64,000 nt of DNA from Roridomyces roridus. Lineage: Eukaryota; Basidiomycota; Agaricomycetes; Agaricales; Mycenaceae. The notes under the pieces are model-generated. The model saw only the letters and a program-made list of their open reading frames with translations. It was not told where the DNA came from and ran no database searches. Positions 12,411 to 24,174 of the stretch are shown here, in pieces (within the stretch, counting starts at the first letter, position 1; each line of letters opens with the position of its first letter). The DNA is taken from assembly GCA_029378245.1 (NCBI GenBank), contig JARKIF010000009.1, positions 1,426,001 through 1,490,000 of the forward strand. Direction: 5' to 3'. The position numbers and the translations under genes are program-made.

Positions 12411-13557
12411 TTACTGGCTGTCGAGCCAGTGACCAGCGCGCTTCCCCGCAATGCGCGACACGATATGCCGCTTGGCAGGAGCGCTCACAACATCCCGGCC
12501 AAACAAGCCGGAAAGGACACCGCCCAGACCACCCTTCTTGGCACCAGCTGCACCACCAGCTGCAGCGGCACCCGTAGCGGCATCGGTGGCAGCAGTGGCC
12601 GCAGTACCGGCAGCTCTAGATCATTGTTATCAATGCCAAAGAAAAACGCGAAAGAAAATAAAGTTAGAACATACGCTGCAGGTGCTGCTGCCGCTGCCGC
12701 GGTGCCATTGCCTTTGCTGACCGCCACACAGGAGCCAAAAGGCCCCGCTAGCGCCGGGTTCCGGCACCTCATGATGCATGCATCACCGTTGGGGCCAGCG
12801 GTGCAAGCCATCCCACTACATGGAGGTGAGACAGCAAGAATATCGATTACACTGTTCACTTACGCGGGCATTTGGGCAGTCAGGGGGAAATCCTGAGCCG
12901 CGGCCAGCGATAAACCAAACTTGCCTGGTACTTGCTGCGTGACCGTCGCTGCCTGGAATGTATTTCCGCCGTCTCCAGAGACATCGCAGGTGTAAGGCCC
13001 AGCACCATCCTGGTTGACCTGATGGAGAGTCATGGTGACTGACCCGTCCGCGCCTGCTGTAGGGAGGCCGGCTTGCGAAGCAGCTGGAATGATTTGTTAA
13101 TTCAAAGGAAAGATGGGGTACAAGGGGAAACTAACCTGCGAGTTGAGACGCAACGTCGTTGTTACCTAGAGATTGGATTAATCGCGGATACAGCCAACCA
13201 ACATGTGAGCTTACCCCCTGCTTTGGTACTTCCACAAACGCCGGTCTTTCCAGACGCTATCTCGTTGTTGCGGATTACGCTGTGGAATTAATGAGAATGA
13301 TGCAAACGTTACAAGAAAATGAACCAACCTAGTATCTTGCTCAAAGGGAACGGGGGTGGCGCCATTGCGAGGGGTGCTGGCGATAATCCCGAACCTGGCA
13401 GGACGTCAGATGTGATCTAGAGCCCAAAGAAATCCACCGACCCGGCAGCTTGCACTCCATTCGCACCAGTAACGCCGGTGATAGTGCCGTGTGCATGTAC
13501 ATTCAAGAAGGTGGATGCGGCAAGCGCAGAGAAAACAGTAAGAGTATTGAAGAACAT
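12411..13557 (-). CDS. Egh16-like (Gas1/MAS-type) secreted protein
   Basis: Seven exons (13442-13557, 13329-13394, 13215-13279, 13136-13165, 12864-13083, 12675-12815, 12411-12615) sum to 280 residues. A hydrophobic signal peptide ends near NVHAHG, followed by TITGVTGANGVQA, Cys pairs (GVCGST, YTCDVSG, CTAGPNGDACIMRC), an Ala-rich linker and a C-terminal GGLLSGLF-like motif (GGVLSGLFGRD). This matches the Egh16-like family, secreted fungal proteins first described from appressoria of plant pathogens. The family is also widespread in fungi that are not pathogens, so the presence of the gene does not show a pathogenic lifestyle. Confidence 0.75.
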
Positions 13558-14072
13558 GGTGTCTTGCACGAGCGAACAAAAAGGTGGCAGCTGAGCGGTG
13601 TAAAGTGCGGGGAGTGACTAGCACGATAGCGAAAGAAGGGCTGGCCTTGGATGAAGAGAAGAGAGGTGGTTGGAAAAAGACGGCTTTCTTGCATGGATTT
13701 TATACTTGAAGGAATAGGGGGAGCAAATATTGTGGCCGTGACAACTGTATACGTTTCCAAGACGGGAGCAGCTCTTGACGTGAATCGCGGTTGCAGAATG
13801 CAAGGATCGTAATGTTCCGTACATGCCAGTGGTTGTGAGGGATTAAAAGGATCGGATTTTGAGAACCATTGCAGCCGCATGAATACGTGAACAGGGGGAG
13901 GGCGAGGCAGAGTCGGACAGACGGCGGCGAGCTCGGACTCGGACATGTAAGAGTCGGGGTTGAAGTCCGGGTAAAACACGTGACCATTATTGGTGACCGT
14001 GCGGATTTCTCATCAAAGCGCTTTCGACCGACCAAGTGGCCTCAACGCGAAGGACGACGGCCCCCGAGGCTC
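13558..14072. other. Divergent intergenic region
   Basis: This 515-bp stretch separates the start codons of the Egh16-like gene and the Rad5-type gene. Apart from the TATA candidate on the minus strand I see no conserved coding potential or repeat in it. Confidence 0.5.
13698..13704 (-). promoter_or_regulatory. Candidate TATA box of the Egh16-like gene
   Basis: TATAAAA on the minus strand lies 141 nt upstream of the ATG at 13557, a reasonable distance for a TATA box plus 5' leader. No transcript data are available. Confidence 0.35.
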
Positions 14073-17000
14073 ATGGCCACTACCCACACACATTCGCCCT
14101 CGGTGGCCTCTTTCTCTTACCAGCACAATCACATCGACCGTGAGTATGCTGCCGACATCCTCGATCCTACTTTTTGCTTACGTTCCTTTCCAAAGTGACC
14201 AGCGACGATGACGACGACGAAATCGACTCGAGATTTTCCAAAAGACCTCGAATCGATCCTCCAAGGGTGCCCCCCTCCAACAACTACCCGATGGCCATAC
14301 CCAGCGCTGCGTCTCTTCGGAGTCCAAGCCACTTCCAACCTTACGCGCCCTCTCATCTCAACCCCAACGCCTACCGCCCTCCCTTTGCACCTGCGCAACC
14401 TGTCTTCAGTCCTGCACGTCAGTACCCCCCGCCACCACCACCTCGGGTGTCCTCGGCTGTGCCCGCCCAATCACGGGTAATAGATTTAACAGGCTCGCCC
14501 TCTCCTCCGCCAAGCATGATGGCCCCGCCTCCAAGCATGGTGCCACCACCCAGCATGATGCAGCAGCCTCTGCCCTCATTGCCGGCAGAATTGTCTCCAA
14601 AGACACCCGTTTGCATTGGCCAACTTGGCGTGACTGCCCTCGTGCTGTACCCCGTGCCGTATCTGCTGCCTACGAATCCAATGCAGGAAGAGTGGGCTTT
14701 AGTGCATCTTCAGTACGAGCATAAACCAGACAAGCCCGGCGGCGCCGAGACCATCCACATCAAGACGCGTCAAGGCCGCAGTCCCACCGGGGAGCAGCTG
14801 TTTGGGGAAGCCTTTGGCGTTGTCGAGCAGAAGGTCGCCACTGCCCTGGGACCCATGCTTGGAAAGGCTCTGATTCGCCTAGAGGCCAAAGTCCGCAAGG
14901 GCCCACCCAATGTGGGTGTTTTGACTCATCCATATCAAGTCATTGACCGATCACTGGTATAGCTCCCTATACTACCTTTACAAATGCTTGTGTCTACACC
15001 GAAGGGTAATATTCCCATCGTCGGCAAGTACCTACGTGATTGCGGGCTCCTCCTCGATCACCCGTCTCCCCCATACGAGATACACCGCCTCCAGCACTAT
15101 TGGAACCCCCATAATCCGCCGCTCGGTGGACACCGTGCAAATAATCGGTTGTATCCTCCAGTAAATAATGCCGGACGCTGGAGCACACAGCAGGTGGCCG
15201 GGAAGAGTGTTGAGGTTCAAAGAAGCCAGGTCGACGAGCTCTTCAAGAGCTTGAAGGGCGGCGATGAATTGGCGGAAACGGAAGCTGGTGTGTCATTTTC
15301 TGTGCTCAGGGGTGTAGTCGACGAACTAATGTTGGCAAAAATAGGTCCCGAGGTCGCAACGAAACTGTATCCACACCAGAAGAAAGCCCTTACTTTCCTA
15401 CTTGAACGGGAACGAGAAAAGCCGGGTGCAGACGGCAAATTCTCCTCGTTGTGGCAAATGCGGACGAACAATATGACCCACCGGCCCTGTTGGTTCCACA
15501 CCATAACGACCAAAGAAATATTCCATGAACCCAAGGAAACCAAGGGTGCTATACTAGCGGACGATGTACGCTTTTTTCGACGTCGTCGATCTGTTAACTG
15601 CTTACACCGATCTACAGATGGGGCTCGGTAAAACGATCACGTGTGTCTCCCTCATTGCTGCGACGCTCGCGTCGGCCCGGCAATTTGCCGCCAGTCCTCC
15701 GGATGTCCTGGAGCCTCCGGCCGGCGGCTCCGGCGGCTCGGAGCCTCTTAGTGCTTCCCATTTTTCAGGCAGCGTTTGGAACATGCCTGAAGACACGGGC
15801 TCCATGTCCGGGAAAGCCAAGGCCAAGGCAGCACGAGCACAAGACAAGCTCGAGGCCGAACATGCCCGTGTATCCCGCATCAAGGCCAAGAGCCGTGCCA
15901 GCCTCATCATATGCCCACTATCCACTGTTTCCAATTGGGAGGACCAGTTTCGCGATCATTGGCGTGGTGAAGTTCAAGTCGTTGGCGGCGCGGGTGGCTG
16001 CATGCCCTCGTCTTCACATTCCACGTTCGACGATTCGTCGCGCAGAGGTACTCCGCTGCGTGTGTACATCTATCATGGCACTGCCAGGAAACCAGATCCC
16101 AACTACTTGGCTGACTTTGACGCCGTCATTACCACGTATGCCACCCTTGCCTCGGAATACTCAAAGCAGAACAAGAGCGTTGCGAGCCTGGAAGCGGACG
16201 AGGAAGACGACGATGGCGGAAGCAGTGATGGCGGCGGCGTCGAGGTCGATGAACGTGGAAATCAAATTTTGAAGCTCCCGAAACCCAAGAAGAAACGCAA
16301 AAAGAGTTTCATGAATAGTGCGGGTGGGATTAGCAGCGCTCTCCAAAGCATCCACTGGTTCCGGGTTGTGCTTGATGAAGCTCAGTAAGTTCTCCCGATG
16401 TTGAATTTTGGCATGATATGAATTCTGTAACAGTTGCATCAAGGAGACGGGCACAGTGGGCAGCCGTGCCTGTTGTGATTTGATGGCCGATCGGCGGCTG
16501 TGCTTGACGGGTACACCAGTGCAAAACAAACTGGACGATGTGTTCGCGTTGATCAAGTTTCTGCGGCTGGACCCACTGGACGACAAGAACGTGTGGACCG
16601 AGTATATCGGCAGTCCAGTCAAGTTTGGCCAAGCCGTGGGCTTTGCTCGTGTGCAGATGATCATGAAATGCATCACTCTCCGCCGCACCAAGGAGTCCAA
16701 GACCCAGGACGGTACCCGAATCCTCGACCTTCCCCCTCGACGAGATGAGCTCAGATATCTCCGGTTTGACGAACAGGAGAAGACCATTTATGACCAGTTC
16801 TTCAACGAGTCCAAAGCCGAGTTTGACGAGTTGACTGACAAGAACGAGGTCATGAAGAACTACGTGGGGATCTTGCAAAAGATCCTTCGGCTCCGTCAAA
16901 TCTGCGACCATTACGAACTGGTCGAGGGCAAGGGTCCGGGACAGCAGCAGGACTCAGCGGCGTCCTACGAAGACATCGTTGCGGACATCTCACGTGATGG

Positions 17001-18262
17001 TATAAACGCCAGTCGAGCCGCTGCCGTGTTCGCTATCCTGCGTGAATCGGCCACTACCCAGTGCGGGGAGTGTGGTACAGAACTTTGTCTAGCGAGCGAT
17101 TTATCACAGGCGGATGTCATGGACGTGGATGGTCCTTCTGCACCTAAACGCGCTCGCAAGGCCAAGGGTTCTTCGTCGTCTCGCGGCCCCACGCGTGCCA
17201 ACAGCCCATCTACCCCCCGGCCGGTAATGACTCGATGTCAACATCTGTTCTGTATCGAGTGTTACCGGGCCTGTGTTTGCCCAGGATGGCCCAATGTACC
17301 ACCAGAGACACGGCGGGCCTGCTCTGCGTGTTCCAACGGTCTCTCTCCTTCAGACGCGGTCGAGATCAAGCCGGACAATGGCAATGAGTCGACGGCCAAG
17401 AAGAAGCCAGCGAAAAAGGAGAAACGCCAAAAGGGCCTCTCTTTGGAAAACTTCCACCCTTCGACCAAGATCAAGGCTTTACTCGGAGATTTGGTTCAGT
17501 TTTCCCGCGCGAATCCACACTCTGCCAACTACGATTCCGACTCTATCGAGGTCCAGATGGTAGATAATCAAGGCAATCAACTCGACGACGGAGTTGTCAA
17601 GACTGTTGTTTTGTAAGTGTACTGCTTTCCATTGTTGTCCTCAATCTTAACGGTATGACAGCTCCCAATGGACGAGCATGCTTGACAAGTAGGTGCACCT
17701 TTCAATCCCCTGTATCACGCGCTCATTCAATCTGTCCAGGATTGAGGACGCCTTGGAGGATGCCGGCATTCGCTATGACAGATTGGATGGAACCATGAAG
17801 CGAGACGATCGAACTCGAGCTATGGAAGCGCTCAAGCACGATCCTGCTTGTGAAGTCCTACTTGTCAGCTTGAAGGCCGGTGGTGTTGGTCTGAATCTGA
17901 CCGCTGCGCAACGAGTGTACCTGATGGACCCTTACTGGCAAGTCCCCCGTTTAGATAGACCCTCCATACTTGCTGATCAACTTTCCAGGAATCCTGCTGT
18001 CGAAAACCAGGCCGTTGATCGGATTGTATGCGGCCTTTTAGTCTACATCTTCTGTGTGCTGACCACTTATTTTCAGCACCGATTGGGTCAAACTCGACCT
18101 GTAACAACAGTCAAGCTCATCATCGAGAATACGATCGAGGCCCGTCTTCTGGAGGTTCAACGAAAGAAGACGGCGCTTGCGAACATGACTCTCGGTCAGA
18201 ACTTTAGCAAGGCCGAGATGATGTCACGTCGGATGGAAGAACTCAACGAGCTTTTTGGTTGA
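14073..18262 (+). CDS. Rad5/HLTF-type SNF2 helicase with embedded RING finger
   Basis: Nine exons sum exactly to 1259 residues. The N-terminus has an acidic patch (TSDDDDDEIDSRF) and a Pro/Met-rich stretch, then a region (VCIGQLGVTALVL ... GVVEQKVATALG) that may be a HIRAN-like domain. The SNF2 ATPase follows: DDMGLGKTITCVSL, IICPLSTVSNWEDQ, VVLDEAH split by an intron, LTGTPVQNKLDD. A RING finger (CGECGTELC ... TRCQHLFCIECY ... CSACSNG) sits between the two helicase lobes, the arrangement of Rad5, HLTF and SHPRH, which polyubiquitinate PCNA in post-replication repair. Lobe 2 ends with LVSLKAGGVGLNLT and DRIHRLGQTRPV. Exon 6 (17662-17688) has 27 nt, and the intron 17938-17988 is GC-AG. Confidence 0.85.
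17938..17988 (+). other. GC-AG intron (Rad5-type gene)
   Basis: The donor GCAAGT splits the Trp codon in MDPYWNPAVENQA, a conserved SNF2 segment. No GT donor gives that sequence. Confidence 0.8.
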
Positions 18263-18371
18263 TCCAAGTACATCTTGTAGAACTTATATTATACTATCTT
18301 GCCATTTACAAATCTTCGTCTACCATACAACTCTGTGTTTAGTCCATCCTACGGTGCCATAATACAAATGT

Positions 18372-20486
18372 TTAGAATGCAAAGTGGGCGACATTCTTCT
18401 TCTGGTTGCCGAACAAGTAAACTGGGCCATTGGTCAGAAGCGGAATCGAGGGCGTGAAATGGAATACTGACTGATAAACTGACTCCCAAACAAGCCGATT
18501 GTAACTCCGCACGCGATAGAAATCATCTTCAATGCCAAGGAAAATCCCTCCGAGTATTGGTCAGCTGAACTCTTATACTCTTGGGTCAAGCCTCCGCCCT
18601 GCGCTATACCAGACTGTGTAAAAATGAGCGATGGCTTCTTTTCCAAGGAAACAATTCGTACCGGCACCAGAAACACGACTCCGGTGACCATTGCTGTAAA
18701 GGCGGTTCCACGCATAAGACGAGAGTAGGTATTGCCGAGACATCCGATGACGAATGCGCCAGTGGCAGATACAATATCAAGTCTGTCGGAAAGAACCTCG
18801 TTGATCGCTTTGTTGGCAGTGTACGAACAGCAGGAGAAGAAGACCATGATGGCGAGCTGTTTGCGCGAGTGCCAGGTGTGGACTTTTTGGAGATTTCCCA
18901 AAGAAGACGAGACGCAGTAGAGGGGCACAAGGTACATCAAGGCCCACCACGGAACGGGTTGTCTGATCCAGCTCCATCGGGGGTCCCGGAAACAACCTCC
19001 AAGATAGATCAGCCACCAAAGAAGCGACTGATGAGTGTGTTCACCTTGCATGATATGTTTCTCTTCAAAACTTTCTTGATTCAGTCCGAGGACGCCGGGG
19101 AATTGCATTCCCGCATCTGATCCATTTAGCGTCTGGAATATTCCGTGGGTGTACAGCAGTGGTGCCTTCGGAGGCCCAGCATAGAAATTACGACGGGCGC
19201 GCCGGTCAACGACCAAATACAGATCAGAACCAATGGTCAGACCGAAACCCTAAGGGAGATCTGTTGAACTGTCACTGGCTACCATCTGAGCGTTGAACAC
19301 TCACGAGGAAAAGAGTGTAGATGATTGCATAGACAAGCCGGACAGACCCGCAGAACACGTTTTTGGACATCAACTCAAGAGATGAGACAAGAACCGTGAA
19401 GCCCGGAAGAATGACAACGACGCCTGTGGTCACGTTCAACCACCGAAACGGAGAAAAGATTGTGCCCAGACGTGCCTGCTCCAGAGATGGCGCTGTAACA
19501 AAAATAGTTTCCCGGAATATTGCTTAGTCCACGGGCCAGAAAGGCGACGATAATTGTGACCGATATCCTACATCGCGTTGAGGATTGAGAGCCTCAAGAT
19601 GGAAGTAGCTTACTCATAAACATTCGCATACAAACAACTCTTATTTGCTGGAACGAATTGAGATGATGCATGATCCACGGGTACTTGAAACACACCTGAG
19701 TTGAGCCCCAGATATTGCAAGGTGGCAGCACAACACCCGCTGATCCACATATCCGCAAACGATCCACCAAAAGAAGTGGCACAAAGAATCGAAGAGCTCG
19801 TAAATGCCAAGACGCAGCGTTGCCAGAGTCTGTACACGGGGGGTTTCCGGCAAAGGGAGTTCAATTGATCTGCACCTTCTCCGGGTGTGATTTCGTTGTG
19901 TAATACTTTGCGGTAGATATGATGGACTGCAGTGAGACGAGACAGGGCGATGCGACCTCGAGCACGGATGAAGAACGTTTTGGGGGTGGCCATCTTGCGA
20001 TTTCGGAGCGTGACGATCACGATGTTGGGTAGATGCACAAACTCTACTCATCGCAGTCGGTTTCAAGTTTGAGATGCAGAGGTTGCAACAGACCGGTTTT
20101 AGACTGCAATATCTTAGAGGCGGCCACCAGCTGGGATTCGAGTCTATGAGACGGGGCGCCAAACGTCATGAGGGCCTTGGCGAGCATGAGGATGAATCTA
20201 CGGCGACTGTCTTTTTCTGGGAAACATCAACCGGATGAACACGCCGCAAAACGCTCAAGTAGGTACCTGCCAGGTCGCGGCGGACGGTAGAGGGACTTCG
20301 GGGTAGCGCGTCGTTCTCTTCTTCTTCCTCACTTTCTTCGTCGTCGTCTGAGTCGCGCGGGGAGGTATCCAAGCCAAAGTTGAGCAGGAAGGTGAGAAGA
20401 CTGGGCTTTGGTCTGCTTTTCTTGCCCTTTACAGGATCAATCGAGGCAATGTCGCGAGGAGCTTTTGGTTCTGGGTCGTTTGACAT
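18372..20486 (-). CDS. Prm10/ThrE-type multispanning membrane protein
   Basis: Nine exons (20267-20486, 20094-20216, 19696-20043, 19614-19647, 19533-19567, 19305-19492, 19045-19249, 18472-18996, 18372-18421) sum to 575 residues. After an acidic N-terminus the conserved core reads LMTFGAPSHRLESQL, FVHLPNIVIVTL, then LYANVYE, GVVVILPGF and LELMSKNVFCGSVRLVYAIIYTLFLGFG. These are the hallmarks of the DUF1212/ThrE family, which includes yeast Prm10 and bacterial threonine/serine exporters. About ten hydrophobic segments are visible. The substrate in fungi is unknown. Two exons have only 34 and 35 nt. The intron 18997-19044 is 48 nt with no in-frame stop, so both spliced and retained forms would be coding. 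Confidence 0.8.
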
Positions 20487-20621
20487 GGCGAAGAAGTCGT
20501 TGGCGAGGGTGTCGCTGTTGAGGAAGCGCGTTTGATGTTATTGATCGCGCATCAAGATAACTGACAAAACAATAGGTGTACACAGTAGAATAGTACAGAC
20601 AGCATGTATCCAAGAAAGCGA

Positions 20622-23600
20622 CTACCAAATCTGTGCCTGCGCAGGTAGATAATCCTGCGGCAGGAGAAAAGCATTCATTCCATTCTGAGAGAACGAATTT
20701 CCACCGAGGCTTTGGTCTGATATCCAAACCGGAAGTTGCTCGCTGGCGGTCATCTCAAAACCTCGCCAAATATGTTCAGCATCTGTGGCCTGCAGATGTG
20801 GCTGGTGTGAGCTGCCAGATACGTGCACAGGGCCAGTGTTGGCAAAAGACTCGTATGCCGGCGAGAATGGCTCTGGGTGATGCGGTTGCACCGCAGGGTG
20901 GGTCGGATCAACCGGCATTGCCATTGGTCGATGAGGATCCCGTGAGGTCTTGGGAGATCTCGAGGAAGACGCAGATTTGCGTTTTCGGGAACGTTTCAAC
21001 ATGACTTGAAGAGTCAGCGCATAGCGCTTGCCAGGTACTAAGCGCAGAGTGAGCAAGATACGAGACTCGCAAACGATGCCTTACTTTCAGCCATGAGCGT
21101 GGCTAGACGTTCTACCTGAGTTCTGATTTCAGGCATTTCGCTATCGCTCGGACTGGTACGCCATTTCAGTAGAATGCACGAGCGATGAATAGGTGACATA
21201 CAAGAGCCGGGACAATCGCAACAGGAACGAGGCCGCAAAGGTAGCCGTGGCATGAGTGTAGTGTACAGCTGAATTCGGTCGTGAATATGTTTGTTTGGCC
21301 TGTACAAACTATCACCGACCATATTTCATGCCTTCCCGATATGCAGGTGAGTTAACAGTGATGTCCAGTCCCTGGCGAGCGATTTGGATGGAACGCAAAG
21401 CGAGTTCCTTCTGCTGTGCTGGCATGTTCTGGACAGCCTCGGGCCCGTTGATACCTCGAAGGGCCGTCGCATTATGGAACAGCTCGGCATGCAGGTGTTG
21501 AATCTGAAGCGACTGTCGGTAGAATGCTAGAGCAGTGTCAGTAGGGCCTAATATATTCTTCGAGGCTACTCACCTGCGTCTTCATATTTTTGTGAGAAAG
21601 CTTGGTCCCATGTTGCATACCAGTTCCGGAAATTAAGATCGGCACGCCGGAGTTCTTCAAAGTGCTCGTCCTTGACCGGTCCCTCGAAGGGTGAAAGAGC
21701 ATTATGAATGCGCTCGCGAATGGCCATCAATTCGACGGTGGAAACAAGACGCATGTCGTCCTCGATGGCGAGAGGATGCTGAAGCAACAGTCGGCCATGT
21801 CTGATGCTTTCATCATCCTTGAGAACGGCCGGTCGGCCAGTGCCGTATGATAATCTAGATGAATTAGGAATAATGCCCAAGAAAGGTCTGGACTGCTTAC
21901 TGATGCTCGAAAAGATAAAGACAGAACCAAATACGAGAGGCAATGACCAACTCGCGATCCGCATTAATGTCGATCTCGTGGTTGTTCATCCGCTTGAGAA
22001 GAGCGGGCCACGCTTTGTGCATAGCTGTAGAAAGGAATTGGAGCGGGGCGTATGAAGGGTAGTTTCGGGGACGTACACAACTCCATCGCCATTCGCACGG
22101 CATGTCCGCCGCTAAGCCATCCGTTGTCTGACCAGCCGGCAACGAGAACTAGGACTTCGCATCAGTACTACTACGTCGAGATCTCGTAGCACACTCACTC
22201 ATCGCCTGAACTGCTTCATGACGAGTCACAGGCGAAAAAAGGGTTGCACGGGAAATGGCTTGAACCTCTTCAAGGGTCTGCAAGTACGCATTGCTCGGTT
22301 TTCCTGGAGCCGGTTCTCAGTCAACGCATCAGATGTCTCGATGCTAGACGCACCACCGCCGTCCCGAACCCGCGCGGCCACCATGCATATGCAATCGACA
22401 GCGAACGGAGACCGGTCATGGAGAGCATCAAATGTGTCAGAATTGGAATCGAACACGGGGCTGAAAACCAGATTGGCCAAGGTTTGACAATCAAGGGAAA
22501 CCTACAGAAACGTCGAACAACCGTGATAGAAACTAGTATCAAGAATGTCAGATAAAGTGCAGAAAGATAGCTGGTTTACAAACATTTTGAAAAGCTCCCG
22601 AGCTTCGGCTTCGGAAAGAATACTTTTGGTGACCACTGCAGCAGAAAAGTTAGTAGGGGCCGGAAAAAACCGACAGGAAAACCGACCATCAGGAAAAATC
22701 AAAGTGGATCTGCCTCGGTGACGAATCTTCCTTCGTTTCGCAGCTCGGTCATGACGATCCGGAGATGGTGTGCGTCCCCGACTGGCAGGTCCACTACTAT
22801 CCCCATTTTCTATTGCGGCTCGTTCACTGGCGACATCAGCGAGCCCTCTGAGGACTTCCAAGGGTGCAACAAGACCCGAATCCGGCAACTCTCCTGTATC
22901 TTCCTCATCGATGTCGGACGAGTCGGCGCTGGGGACATTCGTAGAGCCAGGCGCGTGTCTCTTGGCAGAGCTGTGGTGTGGCCGAGGATGCGAGCTGTCA
23001 TAACGGATGGAGGATACGTTGGCTTGCTGGGAGGTTGGCGGACCCATTGTTTGGATGCTCGAGAAAGGAGGAAGGACAGGGCCTTGACTTGAGCTCGAGT
23101 AACTCTGCCCTTGGCTCGGATAGTGCGCGTATGAGCCAGTGCTGGGCTGCGGAGTCTGGTAGCCGGGCGGAGGCAACTGACTGCGGGGTGGTCGTGAGGC
23201 ATGGGAGAATGAGCCAGTGGGAGTCGGTGGCTGAGCATCGCCGATATGCTGGTGTACGGCTGGCGGTGTGGAAAGCGATGGCGAATGCAGACTGGGAGAT
23301 TGGTGATATTGAGCATAAGACGGTGAGCGCGTATGTGGCGCTGCTCCGCGCAGATGAGATAAGATTTCTGCTATAGAGACCTGAATCGCTGTCTGGGTGT
23401 GCCGAATGTCGGCGACGTGTGCTTCCAGACTGCGAATGCGTCTGGAAAGATGGTCAAAATTGCGCCTAGATGAAGGACCGTGGCTCACTCTAGTCCGGCC
23501 TCCCCGGTCAGCTGCACAACATTCAGCTATTATTTCAGACGCAACCAAGCGTCGGACGCACCGACATCTCCCTAGAAGGCTTTTCGAAGAGACACTCGAG

Positions 23601-23947
23601 GTTGGTGTTTCGACAGCGCCTGTGTGACACGATGAAATCTTGCCCCCAGAACGAGAACGGTGAACTACCTGCATGGCGGATTGTCTGCGCCCTCACAACG
23701 CATCTTCTGCTTCCTGCAGGCATTCTAAAGCATGATCGAATTATTTGATCAATGCAAACGGGGAGAAGGAGCTCACGCAGGCGCCTGCAAGAAAGACACG
23801 GTCAGCGAAACGATTGCACCGAGGAATGTGTCACCACGAACGGGGGACTCTGTTGAGGGTCTTGACCGGAGGCTTGATGTCGCGCTTGTCGTCCTTGCCT
23901 GGATCGTCGTGGTTGCGGATGCCGGACAGACTCATGGAGGGGTCCAT
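20622..23947 (-). CDS. Zn2Cys6 fungal-specific transcription factor
   Basis: The zinc cluster is built from four short exons: RACNACRKQKMRCEGADN then PPCRRCRNTNLECLFEKP. All six Cys have the correct spacing after splicing. A basic stretch and a short coiled region (LSRRIRSLEAHVADI) follow, then a Ser/Pro/Gln-rich linker. The fungal transcription-factor middle homology domain comes next (LFKIFYHGCSTFLPVFD, LEEVQAISRATLFSPVTR, LSYGTGRPAVLKDD, HATATFAASFLLRLSRL). About fourteen introns are needed. The second exon is an 8-nt microexon at 23777-23784. The start at 23947 (MDPSMSL) is the furthest upstream in-frame ATG I see. The exon 4/5 boundary near 23512-23557 uses a weak donor. The target genes are unknown. 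Confidence 0.8.
23777..23784 (-). other. 8-nt microexon in the zinc-cluster coding region
   Basis: The plus-strand octamer gcaggcgc is flanked by a cag acceptor and a gtgagc donor on the minus strand. It supplies the end of an Arg codon, an Ala and the first Cys of the Zn2Cys6 motif. Without it the first zinc-ligand pair is lost. Confidence 0.75.
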
Positions 23948-24174
23948 TGGCGGTGGACGCGGGCCACGCAAGGTTGAAGGGAGATGGTGGAAAGAAGAAG
24001 CAAGTCTGGACTTGACTGATTGTTATTCTATACGCCATCCCGCGTGATGCACTGACTTACAGACTTTCGGAGACTCCGAGATGCAGTTTACTGGGGTAGA
24101 CTGTGGTGCACTTGAGGAATGAGAATTATCTCGGCTGAGGCCAGGGTGGCATCAAATTCTGGTTACTTTCCACC

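Noticed and set aside
11173..12432. A 419-codon open frame on the plus strand opposite the lipase-like gene
   Set aside because: It mirrors the Ser/Pro-rich coding strand on the other side; its composition (Gly, Thr, Ser runs) has no domain or homology, and the minus strand codes for a protein that joins in frame to conserved exons.
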